A stretch of DNA of 64,000 nucleotides from Palleronia pelagia (GTDB taxonomy: Bacteria > Pseudomonadota > Alphaproteobacteria > Rhodobacterales > Rhodobacteraceae). Each line of letters opens with the position of its first letter. Position 1 is the stretch's first letter. Position numbers and translations under genes: made by a program. Below are positions 46,088 through 54,821 of the stretch, piece by piece. The notes beneath the pieces were generated by a model. That model did not search any database. It was not told where the DNA came from and saw nothing but the letters and a program-made list of their open reading frames with translations. The stretch spans positions 310,001-374,000 of the forward strand of contig NZ_FOCM01000003.1 in NCBI RefSeq assembly GCF_900110115.1. Reading direction: 5' to 3'.

Positions 46088-47200
46088 ATGAAAACCCGCG
46101 CCGCCGTCGCAACGGGCCCCGGAAAGCCACTGGAGATCATGGAGGTCAACCTGGAAGGCCCACGGGCGGGCGAAGTCCTGGTCGAGATCAAGGCGACCGG
46201 CCTGTGCCACACCGATGAATTCACCCGCTCGGGCGACGACCCCGAGGGCCTGTTCCCGGCGATCCTGGGCCACGAGGGCGCGGGCGTCGTCGTCGAGGTG
46301 GGCGAGGGCGTCACCTCGCTGGAAGTGGGCGACCATGTCATCCCTCTCTACACCGCCGAGTGCCGCGAGTGCGAATACTGCCTGAACCCCAAGACGAACC
46401 TGTGCCAGAAGGTGCGGGCGACCCAGGGGAAGGGCGTGATGCCCGACGGCACCTCGCGGTTCTCGCTGCCCGATGGCACGATGATCCACCACTACATGGG
46501 CTGCTCGACCTTCGCCAATCACACGGTCCTGCCCGAGATCTCGCTGGCCAAGGTCCGCAAGGACGCGCCGTTCGACAAGATCTGCTATATCGGCTGCGGC
46601 GTGACCACCGGCGTCGGCGCGGTGATCAACACCGCAAAGGTCGAACCGGGCAGCAACTGCGTGGTCTTCGGCCTGGGCGGCATCGGCCTGAACGTGATCC
46701 AGGGCCTGCGGATGGTGGGCGCCGACATGATCGTGGGCGTGGACCTGAACAACGACAAGAAGGCCTTCGCCGAGCAGTTCGGCATGACCCATTTCGTGAA
46801 CCCCTCCGAGGTCGATGGCGACCTGGTGGCGCATCTGGTCGAGCTGACCGGAGGCGGGGCCGATTACAGCTTCGAATGCATCGGCAACGTGAACGTCATG
46901 CGGCAGGCGCTGGAATGCGCCCACAAGGGTTGGGGCGAGTCGATCATCATCGGCGTCGCCGGAGCGGGCCAGGAGATCTCGACCCGGCCGTTCCAGCTGG
47001 TCACCGGCCGCAGTTGGCGCGGCTCGGCCTTCGGTGGCGCGCGCGGCCGGACCGACGTGCCCAAGATCGTCGACTGGTACATGCAGGGCAAGATCGACAT
47101 CGACCCGATGATCACCCACAAGCTGAGCCTGGACGAGATCAACAAGGGCTTCGAGCTGATGCACGAGGGCAAATCGATCCGCGCCGTCGTCGAGTTCTGA
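46088..47200 (+). CDS. frmA: S-(hydroxymethyl)glutathione dehydrogenase (class III alcohol dehydrogenase)
   Basis: A 370-residue zinc enzyme oxidising the glutathione-formaldehyde adduct to S-formylglutathione with NAD. The catalytic zinc ligands are C40, H62 and a cysteine in YIGCGVTTG. The structural zinc cysteines are C92, C95, C98 and C106 (CRECEYC...LC). The nucleotide motif GLGGIGLNV is present. GTAAGGGAGA precedes the ATG. Its product is the substrate of S-formylglutathione hydrolase, encoded at 53545. A REP-like repeat directly follows. Confidence 0.95.
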   Translation: MKTRAAVATGPGKPLEIMEVNLEGPRAGEVLVEIKATGLCHTDEFTRSGDDPEGLFPAILGHEGAGVVVEVGEGVTSLEVGDHVIPLYTAECRECEYCLNPKTNLCQKVRATQGKGVMPDGTSRFSLPDGTMIHHYMGCSTFANHTVLPEISLAKVRKDAPFDKICYIGCGVTTGVGAVINTAKVEPGSNCVVFGLGGIGLNVIQGLRMVGADMIVGVDLNNDKKAFAEQFGMTHFVNPSEVDGDLVAHLVELTGGGADYSFECIGNVNVMRQALECAHKGWGESIIIGVAGAGQEISTRPFQLVTGRSWRGSAFGGARGRTDVPKIVDWYMQGKIDIDPMITHKLSLDEINKGFELMHEGKSIRAVVEF

Positions 47201-47205
47201 GGGAT

Positions 47206-47262
47206 GGGGGCTCTGCCCCCGTCCGCTGCGCGGACTCCCCCGGAGGTATTTGTGGAAAGATG
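47206..47262 (+). repeat. REP-like double-hairpin element
   Basis: Two small perfect hairpins stand side by side: GGGGGC-TCT-GCCCCC (47206-47220) and GTCCGC-TGC-GCGGAC (47221-47235). They are followed by CCCCCGGAGGTATTTGTGG and AAAGATG. I associate this kind of element with Rhodobacterales genomes, where it recurs between genes. Its right end supplies both the GGAGG and the ATG of the following acetyltransferase gene. Confidence 0.6.
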
Positions 47263-47733
47263 AAGCTGGAGCCGTACGAGGATCGGCATGCCGATGCGCT
47301 CTGGGCCATGCTCGAGCCGATGCTGCGGGCGGGCGAGACCTATTGCCTGCCCATCGACTTGGACCGTGCGGGGGCGCTGGCCTACTGGTGCGGACCGACC
47401 CACGAGACCTGGATCGCGGGCGACGACCTGGGCACCTACTACCTGCGCCCCAACCAGCAGGGCAACGGCGACCATGTCTGCAACGCAGGCTTCGTCACCG
47501 CGCCCGGGGCCGCCGGACGCGGCGTGGCGCGCACCATGCTTGAGCACGCGCTGAAGCGGGCGCGCGACCGCGGCTTCGCGGCCATGCAGTTCAACTTCGT
47601 GGTCGCCTCGAACGCGCGCGCTTTGAGGATCTGGGCCGATTACGGGTTTGACATCGTGGGCCGCGTGCCGCAGGCGTTCCGCCACCCCCGGCTCGGCCCC
47701 ACCGACGCGCTGATCCTGCACCGCACTCTCTGA
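47260..47733 (+). CDS. GNAT-family N-acetyltransferase
   Basis: A 157-residue acetyltransferase. The acetyl-CoA loop is in APGAAGRGVARTMLEHAL (about 85-102) and is followed by FNFVVASNARALRIWADYGFDIVGR, typical of the YjgM/PhnO-like group. Its start codon and ribosome binding site lie within the REP-like repeat, so the true start is somewhat uncertain. The conserved fold starts within a few residues, which supports 47260. The NYN-domain gene starts nine bases after its stop. The substrate is unknown. Confidence 0.85.
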   Translation: MKLEPYEDRHADALWAMLEPMLRAGETYCLPIDLDRAGALAYWCGPTHETWIAGDDLGTYYLRPNQQGNGDHVCNAGFVTAPGAAGRGVARTMLEHALKRARDRGFAAMQFNFVVASNARALRIWADYGFDIVGRVPQAFRHPRLGPTDALILHRTL

Positions 47734-47741
47734 GAGGTTCC

Positions 47742-48464
47742 ATGCCCACCGATCGCGACCGCCCGCTCTACGCCGTGCTGATCGACGCCGACAACATCCC
47801 CGCCAAGTTCGCCGAGCCGATCCTGCGCGAAGTGACCAGCTTCGGCGAGCCGGCGCTGCGCCGGGTCTACGGCGACTGGTCGTCGGGGCGGCTGTCGAAC
47901 TGGTCGAAGACCGTGCGCGACATCGGCCTGGTGGCGCACCAGGAAACCGCCAACACCGTGGGCAAGAACGCCAGCGATATCGGGCTGGTGATCGATGCCA
48001 TGGATATCCTGCACACGGGGCGCTTCGACGGCTTCGTGCTGGTCAGCTCGGATTCCGACTTCACCGCGCTGGCCAACCGCATCCGTGAGCAGGGGCTGGA
48101 CGTGATCGGCATCGGCGAGAAGAAGGCGCCCGAGGCGCTGCGGAACGTGTGCAACCGGTTCATCCTGATCGAGAACATCGTGGACGAGCCGATCCAGCCC
48201 AAGTCCGAGGACAGCGGCCGCGCCCCCGCGGGCAAGGTCGCGCCCATCGAGGCGGTACCGCTGATCCTGCGCGCCATGGACAAGATCCAACAGGACGACG
48301 AGTGGTACGCGCTGGGCCAGCTGGGCCAGTACATCACCGCCGAGAACCCCGATTTCGACACCCGCACTTATGGGAAGCGCAAGCTCAGCGACCTTGTGCA
48401 GGAACTGAAGCGGTTCGAGACCAAGAAGATCGGCAATCAGCTCCACGTGCGCCGGGTCGACTGA
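47742..48464 (+). CDS. NYN-domain RNase-like protein with C-terminal OST-HTH region
   Basis: A 240-residue protein. The N-terminal NYN (PIN-like) domain has the metal-binding acidic residues in LIDADNIP, DIGLVIDAMD and VSSDSDFTAL. The C-terminal segment (about 165-240) has the DDEWYALGQLGQYI and YGKRKLSDLVQELKRF pattern of LOTUS/OST-HTH domains, which bind RNA. This LabA/DUF88-like layout suggests an RNA-directed nuclease, not tested in most bacteria. Its 3' end overlaps the convergent Hint-domain gene by 80 bases. Confidence 0.9.
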   Translation: MPTDRDRPLYAVLIDADNIPAKFAEPILREVTSFGEPALRRVYGDWSSGRLSNWSKTVRDIGLVAHQETANTVGKNASDIGLVIDAMDILHTGRFDGFVLVSSDSDFTALANRIREQGLDVIGIGEKKAPEALRNVCNRFILIENIVDEPIQPKSEDSGRAPAGKVAPIEAVPLILRAMDKIQQDDEWYALGQLGQYITAENPDFDTRTYGKRKLSDLVQELKRFETKKIGNQLHVRRVD

Positions 48465-49596
48465 CGCTGGCGTCCGGCGCGGGCCGCGCCCGGACACCGA
48501 AACCGGGTTTCCGCGGGATGACCGGTCCTACGTTGAAAGCCTTTGCTGCGCGCTCGTCCCGCATCGCGCGCAGGACGACTGCGGTTTCGCGTCGCGTCAG
48601 GGCGCGCCGGGCCAATTGCCACGACCCCGCACCGGGACGTCCGAGGTCCGGGAAGCGCGAGAGAAGGTCTTTCCTCGCGCCCGGATGCAGGGCCCTCATG
48701 GCAACGCTGCCGGGATAGAAGGTCTCGCAAAGTGCCTGGTCCGCGTAGATGATTTCGTGGTGATCGAGCAGGATGTGAAAGTACTCGATTTCGCCGCCCG
48801 GCACCCGCCGCACCGATGTTCCGTCGACCAGATGCTTGGCGGCGGTGAAGGCCTCGGGACTGCCGGTCAGCAGATCGATCGTATCGTGCTGCAGCAGGAT
48901 TCGATGCTCGGGCGACACCACGAGCCGCTTGTGATTTCCGACCGCGCCGGGTCCGAACACGATGGGCGCGAATTTGCCCGCTGCGCGGACCGTCTGCGCG
49001 CCGATCCATCGCACCGGCCTGAACCCGTGATCCCGCGTGATCACCTGGTCGCCGACGCGCAGGTCCTTCACGTCGATTTCGCCCTGCTGGGTCAGGATGC
49101 GCGTTCCCGCGGCAAAACAGACAGGGATTGCGATCTCGCCTGAAAGGTCGAACGTCAACAGCGCGTTCTGCTCGACATAAGCCGCGACGTCCGTGATGCC
49201 CAGAAGGCTGAGGGTGCTGCCGATGCCAGGGGTCGCCAGAACGTCGGTCACCAGCGCGTCTAGAAGCTCGGCCTGATCGCCTTCGGGGTAGTGCACATTG
49301 GTCGTGCTGGCGGTCTCGAGGACGTTCACGGGAACGCTGGTGGACAGGTTCACCGTCAGCAGGCTTCCGATCGACACGCCGGCGGTCACTGTCCCCGAGG
49401 CCGCGTCGGTGATCGGGTCACCGCCGATGGTCGCCGCCTCGCTCGGCTCGAACACCGCGTCGTCATCGTCATCCTCGAATGTCAGATCCGGGTCCGGGAT
49501 CGGCGAGAAGGATGTCACCACAAACGAACTGCCGAGGCTCAGAAGGGAGCCGTTGAACGCAAACACATCCTGTAGAAAGATTGAGCGGGAAGGCAT
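48385..49596 (-). CDS. Hint-domain protein
   Basis: A 403-residue protein. An N-terminal region of about 185 residues is acidic and Thr/Ser-rich with an Asp run (TFEDDDDDAVFE). A Hint domain follows: block A VCFAAGTRILTQQGEI starting with the reactive cysteine, the IDVKDLRVGDQVITRD segment, then LVVSPEHRILL with the conserved histidine. Roseobacters have many such proteins, often adhesin- or toxin-like and possibly secreted, with no classic splicing extein. GGAGA precedes the ATG. The last codons overlap the NYN gene, so the true C-terminus needs checking. Confidence 0.8.
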   Translation of the reverse strand: MPSRSIFLQDVFAFNGSLLSLGSSFVVTSFSPIPDPDLTFEDDDDDAVFEPSEAATIGGDPITDAASGTVTAGVSIGSLLTVNLSTSVPVNVLETASTTNVHYPEGDQAELLDALVTDVLATPGIGSTLSLLGITDVAAYVEQNALLTFDLSGEIAIPVCFAAGTRILTQQGEIDVKDLRVGDQVITRDHGFRPVRWIGAQTVRAAGKFAPIVFGPGAVGNHKRLVVSPEHRILLQHDTIDLLTGSPEAFTAAKHLVDGTSVRRVPGGEIEYFHILLDHHEIIYADQALCETFYPGSVAMRALHPGARKDLLSRFPDLGRPGAGSWQLARRALTRRETAVVLRAMRDERAAKAFNVGPVIPRKPGFGVRARPAPDASVSRPGARGADCRSSWSRTASVPAQGR

Positions 49597-49885
49597 CGAA
49601 ATCTCCAACCTGTTCGTAGTCGTCGCGTAGATGGCTTTCTGCCGGATCCACGCCCTGGCCTGACCTGTCGAGAGGGGCACTGAGCTCGCAATAATGCGGC
49701 TCCGCCCGACAGCGGCGTGGATCCCTAAAATTAGCGGGAACCGGGGTTAACAGGAGGTAAACGAAGCGGTTGCCGGGGCCGTGGGGCCGCTCGGGAAAGG
49801 ATGAGCTTCGCGGGATTACGATGCGACGTCAGTGGCTTGCCTGGCTCAAAAAAATTCTACCGATCCAGGTCTCATCTTGGGCTTG

Positions 49886-50503
49886 TTACCGGGCGCCGTA
49901 CCGCGCCATGAACATCTCGACCGCGCTGTCGACGACCCGGGTGCGCTCGGACTCGGTGAAGTCCGCCTGCAACCCGAAGACCAGCCGCGGGAAGAGCTGC
50001 GCCTTGCACAGCTCGGCGAACTGGTGCGCGGCCAGGATCTTGTCCTCGACCACCAGCTCGCCGCGGGCGATGGCCCGGTCGAAATAGCGATCCAGCGTGC
50101 GTTCGATCAGGCCGGGGCCCGAGTCCCAGAACCGCTGGCCGAGTTCGGGGAAGCGGTCGGTCTCGGCCACGCAGATGCGGAAGACGCGCTGGCCGAACGG
50201 CGACAGCAGGAAGCCCAGCATGTGGTTGCCCGCCACGCGCAGCACCTCGGCCGGCGGCGCGTCCATGTTCAGGCTGTCGATGGCGGCGGTGGCCTGCATG
50301 CCGCATTCGCAGGTGGCGACTTCCATGAAGAGAAGCCGCTTGTCGGGGAAATAGCTGTAGAGCGTCGCCTTGCTGACGCCGGCGCTGCGGGCGATGGTAT
50401 CGACGCTCGCCCCTTCGAACCCGTCGGCCATGAAGACCTCGCGCGCGCCCGAAAGCACCTGCTGGTACTTCCGGCCCTTCTTGATCGTTTCAGGCTTGTT
50501 CAC
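49886..50503 (-). CDS. TetR/AcrR-family transcriptional regulator
   Basis: A 205-residue repressor-type protein with an N-terminal helix-turn-helix (ASVDTIARSAGVSKATLYSYFPDKRLLF, about 31-58) and a helical ligand-binding domain with the AefR-like C-terminal pattern. GTG at 50503 is taken as the start because GGAAGGTGG lies just before it. It is divergent from mbfA over 173 bases, so control of iron export is possible; the ligand is unknown. Confidence 0.9.
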   Translation of the reverse strand: MNKPETIKKGRKYQQVLSGAREVFMADGFEGASVDTIARSAGVSKATLYSYFPDKRLLFMEVATCECGMQATAAIDSLNMDAPPAEVLRVAGNHMLGFLLSPFGQRVFRICVAETDRFPELGQRFWDSGPGLIERTLDRYFDRAIARGELVVEDKILAAHQFAELCKAQLFPRLVFGLQADFTESERTRVVDSAVEMFMARYGAR

Positions 50504-50676
50504 GCGCCCACCTTCCGCAGGGTCGCCGCGCGGCATCGGCGGCGTTGTCGTCCATGCCTCAGAAATAGGCATCCCCCGCTGCGAAGGGAAGGGGCGGGAC
50601 CACGCGGGGACTTGTCCGGCGGCGCGCTGCGGGCACAGACTGGGACGGACATGTTTTCCCACCGGCGGAGCCCCAG

Positions 50677-51654
50677 ATGATACCCGGACTGCCCTATCGC
50701 CGTCATTTCAAGGACCTGAGCGACCAGGAGATCGTCGCGCTGGCGATCTCGTCGGAAGAGGACGACGCCCGAATCTACCGCAGCTATGCCGCGCGGCTGC
50801 GGGACGAGTTTCCCGCCACGGCCAAGGTCTTCGACGGCATGGCCGAGGAGGAGGACGGCCACCGTCGCCAGCTGATCGCGCTGCACGAGGCGCGGTTCGG
50901 CGAGGTCATCCCGCTTTTGCGGCGCGAGCATGTGGCGGGTTTCTACGCGCGGCGGCCGGTCTGGCTGGTCGAGAACCTCGGGCTGGAGCGGATCCGGGAC
51001 GAGGCCGCGATGATGGAGCGAGACGCCGAGGCCTTCTATACCCGCGCGGCGTCCTCGGCGCGGGACGCGCGCACGCGGGCCCTGCTGGGCGACCTGGCCG
51101 CCGCCGAGGCGGGACACGGGAAGCTGGCCGAGACGCTCACGGCCGAGCACCTGGGCGACGCCGACCGCGACAGCGAGGACCGCTCGGCCCATCGCCAGTT
51201 CGTGCTCACGTGGGTGCAGCCGGGCCTGGCGGGGCTCATGGACGGGTCCGTAAGCACGCTGGCGCCGATCTTCGCCGCGGCCTTCGCCACCGGCGATACG
51301 TGGCAGACCTTCCTGGTGGGGCTGGCCGCATCGGTGGGGGCGGGTATCTCCATGGGGTTCACCGAGGCGGCGAGCGACGATGGCGCCATCTCCGGGCGCG
51401 GGTCGCCGATGAAGCGCGGCATCGCGTCGGGCGTGATGACCACGGTGGGCGGGCTCGGCCACGCGCTGCCCTACCTGATCCCCGATTTCTGGACCGCCAC
51501 TATCATCGCCATCATCGTCGTCTTCGTCGAACTCTGGGCCATCGCGTGGATCCAGAACCGCTACATGGAGACACCGTTCATCCGGGCGGCGCTGCAGGTC
51601 GTGGCGGGCGGCGGGCTGGTGCTGGCCGCGGGAATCCTGATCGGGTCAGGCTGA
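50677..51654 (+). CDS. mbfA: MbfA-like ferritin-domain iron exporter
   Basis: A 325-residue protein with a cytosolic ferritin-like N-terminal domain (about 1-150) holding di-iron ligands such as EEDDARIYRSY and AEEEDGHRRQL with a second EAGHGKL. A C-terminal VIT1/CCC1-like membrane domain with about five helices follows (from LAGLMDGSVSTLAPIF). Such MbfA proteins export ferrous iron and protect against iron and peroxide stress in rhizobia, where Irr controls them. No Irr box is visible upstream. GGAGCCCC precedes the ATG. Confidence 0.9.
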   Translation: MIPGLPYRRHFKDLSDQEIVALAISSEEDDARIYRSYAARLRDEFPATAKVFDGMAEEEDGHRRQLIALHEARFGEVIPLLRREHVAGFYARRPVWLVENLGLERIRDEAAMMERDAEAFYTRAASSARDARTRALLGDLAAAEAGHGKLAETLTAEHLGDADRDSEDRSAHRQFVLTWVQPGLAGLMDGSVSTLAPIFAAAFATGDTWQTFLVGLAASVGAGISMGFTEAASDDGAISGRGSPMKRGIASGVMTTVGGLGHALPYLIPDFWTATIIAIIVVFVELWAIAWIQNRYMETPFIRAALQVVAGGGLVLAAGILIGSG

Positions 51655-51742
51655 GCGCCGGTCACAGGACATCCCCGGCCCGGCCGTCTTGCCGTGAGTA
51701 TTTCCGGACCAGTGATGAGGCAGGCGCGCCGGTTTCGGCGGA

Positions 51743-52483
51743 TCAAGCGAGGTTCATCACCCGGTCGTGGAAGCCCCGGTTGGCGGCGCGGGCGTGGTCC
51801 AGCGTCTCGCCGTGGCGGCGGGCCCGGCGCAGGTGGTCCGGCCAGTGCTCGGGCGCGGCGGTGGCCGGCGCGTCGAGGAAGCCGTCGAACTTGTCCGAGA
51901 AGGGTAGGCACAGCACCTTCCGGCCAAGGCACATGGCCCAGAACGTGCCGTGGTAGGAATTGGTGACGACCGTTTCGCCCATGGCCAGGAACTCGATCGC
52001 CTGGGCCAGCGTGACGCCCTGGTTCGACCGGGCGGGCACGTGGGCGGGCCGCGCCAGGGCGTCGCTTTTGCCGGCGTGCCAGAACAGCACCACGGGCACG
52101 CGCGCCGGGGACGGCGTGTCGAGCCGCGGTGACATGGCCGAGACGCAGGGCACGAAATCGCATCCGGGCGTGTCCTTCACGCGGCTGCCGACCAGCGCCG
52201 CGCTGCCGCGCATCAGGTCGAAGTCGAAGCTGCGGGCCTGCCGCGCGGTGATGCCGACGCCCCAGACCACCCGGTGGCGCGCCGCGGGGCTGTCGAGGAT
52301 CACGCCCTGCGCGGCCTGGCGGAAGGTCTGCCCACCGCCGAAGATCGCCAGCCGCGCGGCCGGCATCGGCTGGCCGTAGCCCTGCACCACCGTCTCGCCG
52401 AAGTCGAAATAGGCGGCGGGGCAGCAGGCGTCGTCGCCCACGTTCCCGGTTCCGCGCAGGTGTTGAAAGGCCGCGTCCAGCAT
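51743..52483 (-). CDS. Polysaccharide pyruvyl transferase family protein
   Basis: A 246-residue glycosyltransferase-fold protein of the pyruvyltransferase family, which caps exopolysaccharides or cell-wall glycans with pyruvate ketals. Family segments visible are GNVGDDA near the start, AIFGGGQTF, VVWGVGIT and the late TNSYHGTFWAM. It is somewhat short at 246 residues, at the low end for the group. The start at 52483 is the first ATG; a TTG 36 bases upstream is possible. No other polysaccharide genes are adjacent, so the substrate is unknown. Confidence 0.8.
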   Translation of the reverse strand: MLDAAFQHLRGTGNVGDDACCPAAYFDFGETVVQGYGQPMPAARLAIFGGGQTFRQAAQGVILDSPAARHRVVWGVGITARQARSFDFDLMRGSAALVGSRVKDTPGCDFVPCVSAMSPRLDTPSPARVPVVLFWHAGKSDALARPAHVPARSNQGVTLAQAIEFLAMGETVVTNSYHGTFWAMCLGRKVLCLPFSDKFDGFLDAPATAAPEHWPDHLRRARRHGETLDHARAANRGFHDRVMNLA

Positions 52484-52563
52484 CGGTCGCAGAGTGGCGC
52501 AAGCCGTCGCCCCGGCCAAGCGGCTTGTGCGTCCCAGCGCCAGCGGCTAGCGCTGAAACAGAC

Positions 52564-53484
52564 ATGGACGTCCTCGCGCAGACCATTCCCTTCTTCGCCC
52601 TGATCGGCCTTGGCTACGGCGCCGGGCTGCGGGGGATGTTCGACGCGCGGGCGGCGGCGGCGCTGACCGCCTTCGTCTTCTACTTCGCGCTGTCTGCGCT
52701 GCTCTTCCGCTTCACCGCCGGGCTGGACCTGGGCGACGTGCTGAACGGCCGGTTCATGCTGGCCTACCTGGGCGGCACACTGGCGGTCTATCTGCTGGCC
52801 ACGCTGGTGTCGCTCTGGCGCGGACGGGGTATGGCCGAATCCGCGGTCGAGGCGCAATGCGCGGTCATCGGCAACGTGGGCTTCCTGGGAATCCCGATGC
52901 TGGGGCAGCTGCTGGGGGACGGCGCGGTGGGGCCGATCCTGCAGGTTCTGGTGGTGGACCTTATCGTGTTCGGGTCGTTGATCGTCATCCTCATCACCTG
53001 GTCGCGGGGCCAGGGCAGCGCCGCGTCGATCCTGCGCAAGGTGGTGCTGGGGGTCCTGCAGAACCCGATGATCGTGTCGATCGCGCTGGGCCTATTGTGG
53101 TCGGGGCTGGCGCTGCCGATCCCCGGGCCCGCCGACCGGTTCCTGGAGATCCTTGGCGCCGCCGCCACCCCCGGCGCGCTGTTCGCCATCGGCCTGTCCC
53201 TCGCGGGCAAGTCTGCCGAGCGGTTGTCGGTCGCCGCGTGGCTGTCGTTCTGCAAGCTGGTGCTGCACCCGCTGGCCGTGGCCGTCGCGGCGTTCCTGCT
53301 CCTGGGGGTCGAGCCCTTCGCCGCCGGCGTGATGGTGGCCGCGGCCGCGCTGCCGGTAGCGGGCAACGTGTTCATCATGGCGCAAAGCTACGCCGTGGCC
53401 CCCCAGCGGGCGTCGGCGGCGATCCTCGTCTCGACCGTGGTTTCGGTGGCGACGGTGACCTTCGTGCTGTCGCGGCTGGTGTGA
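52564..53484 (+). CDS. AEC-family (auxin efflux carrier) transporter
   Basis: A 306-residue inner-membrane protein with about ten helices in two five-helix repeats. The conserved GNVGFLGIPML in helix 4 and PVAGNVFIMAQ in the second half mark the AEC family, whose bacterial members often move malate, malonate or other carboxylates. The start is the first ATG, giving MDVLAQTIPFF; AGCGCT upstream is a poor ribosome binding site. It is divergent from the pyruvyltransferase gene across 80 bases. Confidence 0.88.
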   Translation: MDVLAQTIPFFALIGLGYGAGLRGMFDARAAAALTAFVFYFALSALLFRFTAGLDLGDVLNGRFMLAYLGGTLAVYLLATLVSLWRGRGMAESAVEAQCAVIGNVGFLGIPMLGQLLGDGAVGPILQVLVVDLIVFGSLIVILITWSRGQGSAASILRKVVLGVLQNPMIVSIALGLLWSGLALPIPGPADRFLEILGAAATPGALFAIGLSLAGKSAERLSVAAWLSFCKLVLHPLAVAVAAFLLLGVEPFAAGVMVAAAALPVAGNVFIMAQSYAVAPQRASAAILVSTVVSVATVTFVLSRLV

Positions 53485-53544
53485 CGCTTTACCGCCCCGC
53501 GCGGGCGCGCTAGCTCACGCACGGAACCCGCAAGGAGGATCACC

Positions 53545-54375
53545 ATGGAAACCGTTTCCGAAACCGCCAGCTTCGGCGGCGTCCAGGGCGTCTATCGCCA
53601 CCGCTCGAGCGCCTGCGCCTGCGACATGACCTTCGCGGTCTTTCTGCCGGAAGAGGCGCGCTCGGGCCCGGTGCCGGTGCTGTGGTTCCTGTCGGGCCTG
53701 ACCTGCACCCACGAGAACGCCATGACCAAGGCCGGTGCACAGGCCGCCGCCGCCGAGGCGGGCATCGCCCTGATCTTTCCCGATACCTCGCCGCGCGGCG
53801 AGGATGTGCCGAACGACGACGACTTCGCCATGGGCCAGGGCGCTGGGTTCTACGTGGACGCGACGCAAGGACCGTGGTCGGAGCATTTCAAGATGTGGAG
53901 CTATGTCGCGGACGAGCTGCCGGAGCTGGTGGCGCAGCACTTCCCGCTGGACATGGAGCGGCAGGCCATCACCGGGCATTCCATGGGCGGGCACGGCGCC
54001 CTGACGCTGGCCATGGGCCTGCCGGGGCGGTTCCGCAGCGTGTCGGCCTTCGCACCCATGGCCAACACCCTGGACAGCGACTGGGGCGTGCCGCAGCTGA
54101 CCGCCTACCTGGGCGCGGACGAGGCCGCGCGCCGGCGCCACGATGCCAGCGTGCTGGTGGAAGAGCGGGGCTTCGACGGCCCCATGCTGATCGACCAGGG
54201 CACCGAGGACCAGTTCCTCGACAAGCTGAAGCCCGAGGCGCTGGCCGCCGCCATCGCGCGCCGCCGCCAGCCCGCGACCTTCCGGATGCAGAAAGGCTAT
54301 GACCACAGCTATTTCTTCGTGTCCTCGTTCATCGATGACCACGTCGCCATGCATGCCGAGGCGCTCTGGGCGTGA
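53545..54375 (+). CDS. fghA: S-formylglutathione hydrolase
   Basis: A 276-residue alpha/beta-hydrolase completing glutathione-dependent formaldehyde oxidation to formate. The nucleophile is S146 ([10 protein letters not shown]), with Asp and His in [10 protein letters not shown] and GYDHSYFF. The typical opening [11 protein letters not shown] and the [10 protein letters not shown] oxyanion segment are present. AAGGAGGATC precedes the ATG. The GTG of the DUF188 gene overlaps its stop by four bases. frmA, its pathway partner, lies 6.3 kb upstream on the same strand. Confidence 0.95.
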   Translation: METVSETASFGGVQGVYRHRSSACACDMTFAVFLPEEARSGPVPVLWFLSGLTCTHENAMTKAGAQAAAAEAGIALIFPDTSPRGEDVPNDDDFAMGQGAGFYVDATQGPWSEHFKMWSYVADELPELVAQHFPLDMERQAITGHSMGGHGALTLAMGLPGRFRSVSAFAPMANTLDSDWGVPQLTAYLGADEAARRRHDASVLVEERGFDGPMLIDQGTEDQFLDKLKPEALAAAIARRRQPATFRMQKGYDHSYFFVSSFIDDHVAMHAEALWA

Positions 54376-54818
54376 TCTACGTCGATGCCGACGCCTGCCC
54401 GGTGAAGGCCGAGGTCGAAGCGGTGGCCACGCGCCAGAAGGTGCCGGTGGCCATGGTGTCGAATGGCGGGCTACGGCCGTCGCGGAACCCGCTGGTGGAA
54501 ATGGTGTTCGTCCCCGAAGGACCCGACGCCGCCGACATGTGGATCGCCGAGCGGGCGGGCGCGGGCGACGTCGTCGTGACCGCCGACATGCCCCTGGCGG
54601 CGAAATGCGTGGCGGCGGGCGCGCGCGTGTTGCGCCCCGACGGCAGCGCGCTGACCGAGGCCAATATGGGCGACGCGCTGGCCACCCGCGACCTGATGAG
54701 CGACCTGCGCGCCGCCGACCCGTTCCGGCAGGGCGGTGGCAAGCCGTTCTCGAAGGCCGACCGGTCGCGGTTCCTGAACGCGCTGGACCTGGCGCTGCGG
54801 CGCGCGGCGGCGGGCTAG
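54372..54818 (+). CDS. YaiI/YqxD-family DUF188 protein
   Basis: A 148-residue soluble protein of the UPF0178 group, with a PIN-like fold. It starts [14 protein letters not shown] and carries [13 protein letters not shown], then [12 protein letters not shown], with acidic residues that could bind metal. The biochemical role is unknown. The GTG start at 54372 overlaps the fghA stop. The HAD gene follows three bases after its stop, so fghA-DUF188-HAD form one tight unit. Confidence 0.88.
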   Translation: MIYVDADACPVKAEVEAVATRQKVPVAMVSNGGLRPSRNPLVEMVFVPEGPDAADMWIAERAGAGDVVVTADMPLAAKCVAAGARVLRPDGSALTEANMGDALATRDLMSDLRAADPFRQGGGKPFSKADRSRFLNALDLALRRAAAG

Positions 54819-54821
54819 GCG

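Noticed and set aside
51675-51722. GAGTATTTCCGGACCAGTGATGAGG, similar to the end of the REP-like element at 47.2 kb
   Set aside because: Only the tail is alike and the double hairpin is missing; perhaps a decayed copy, but not safe to call.
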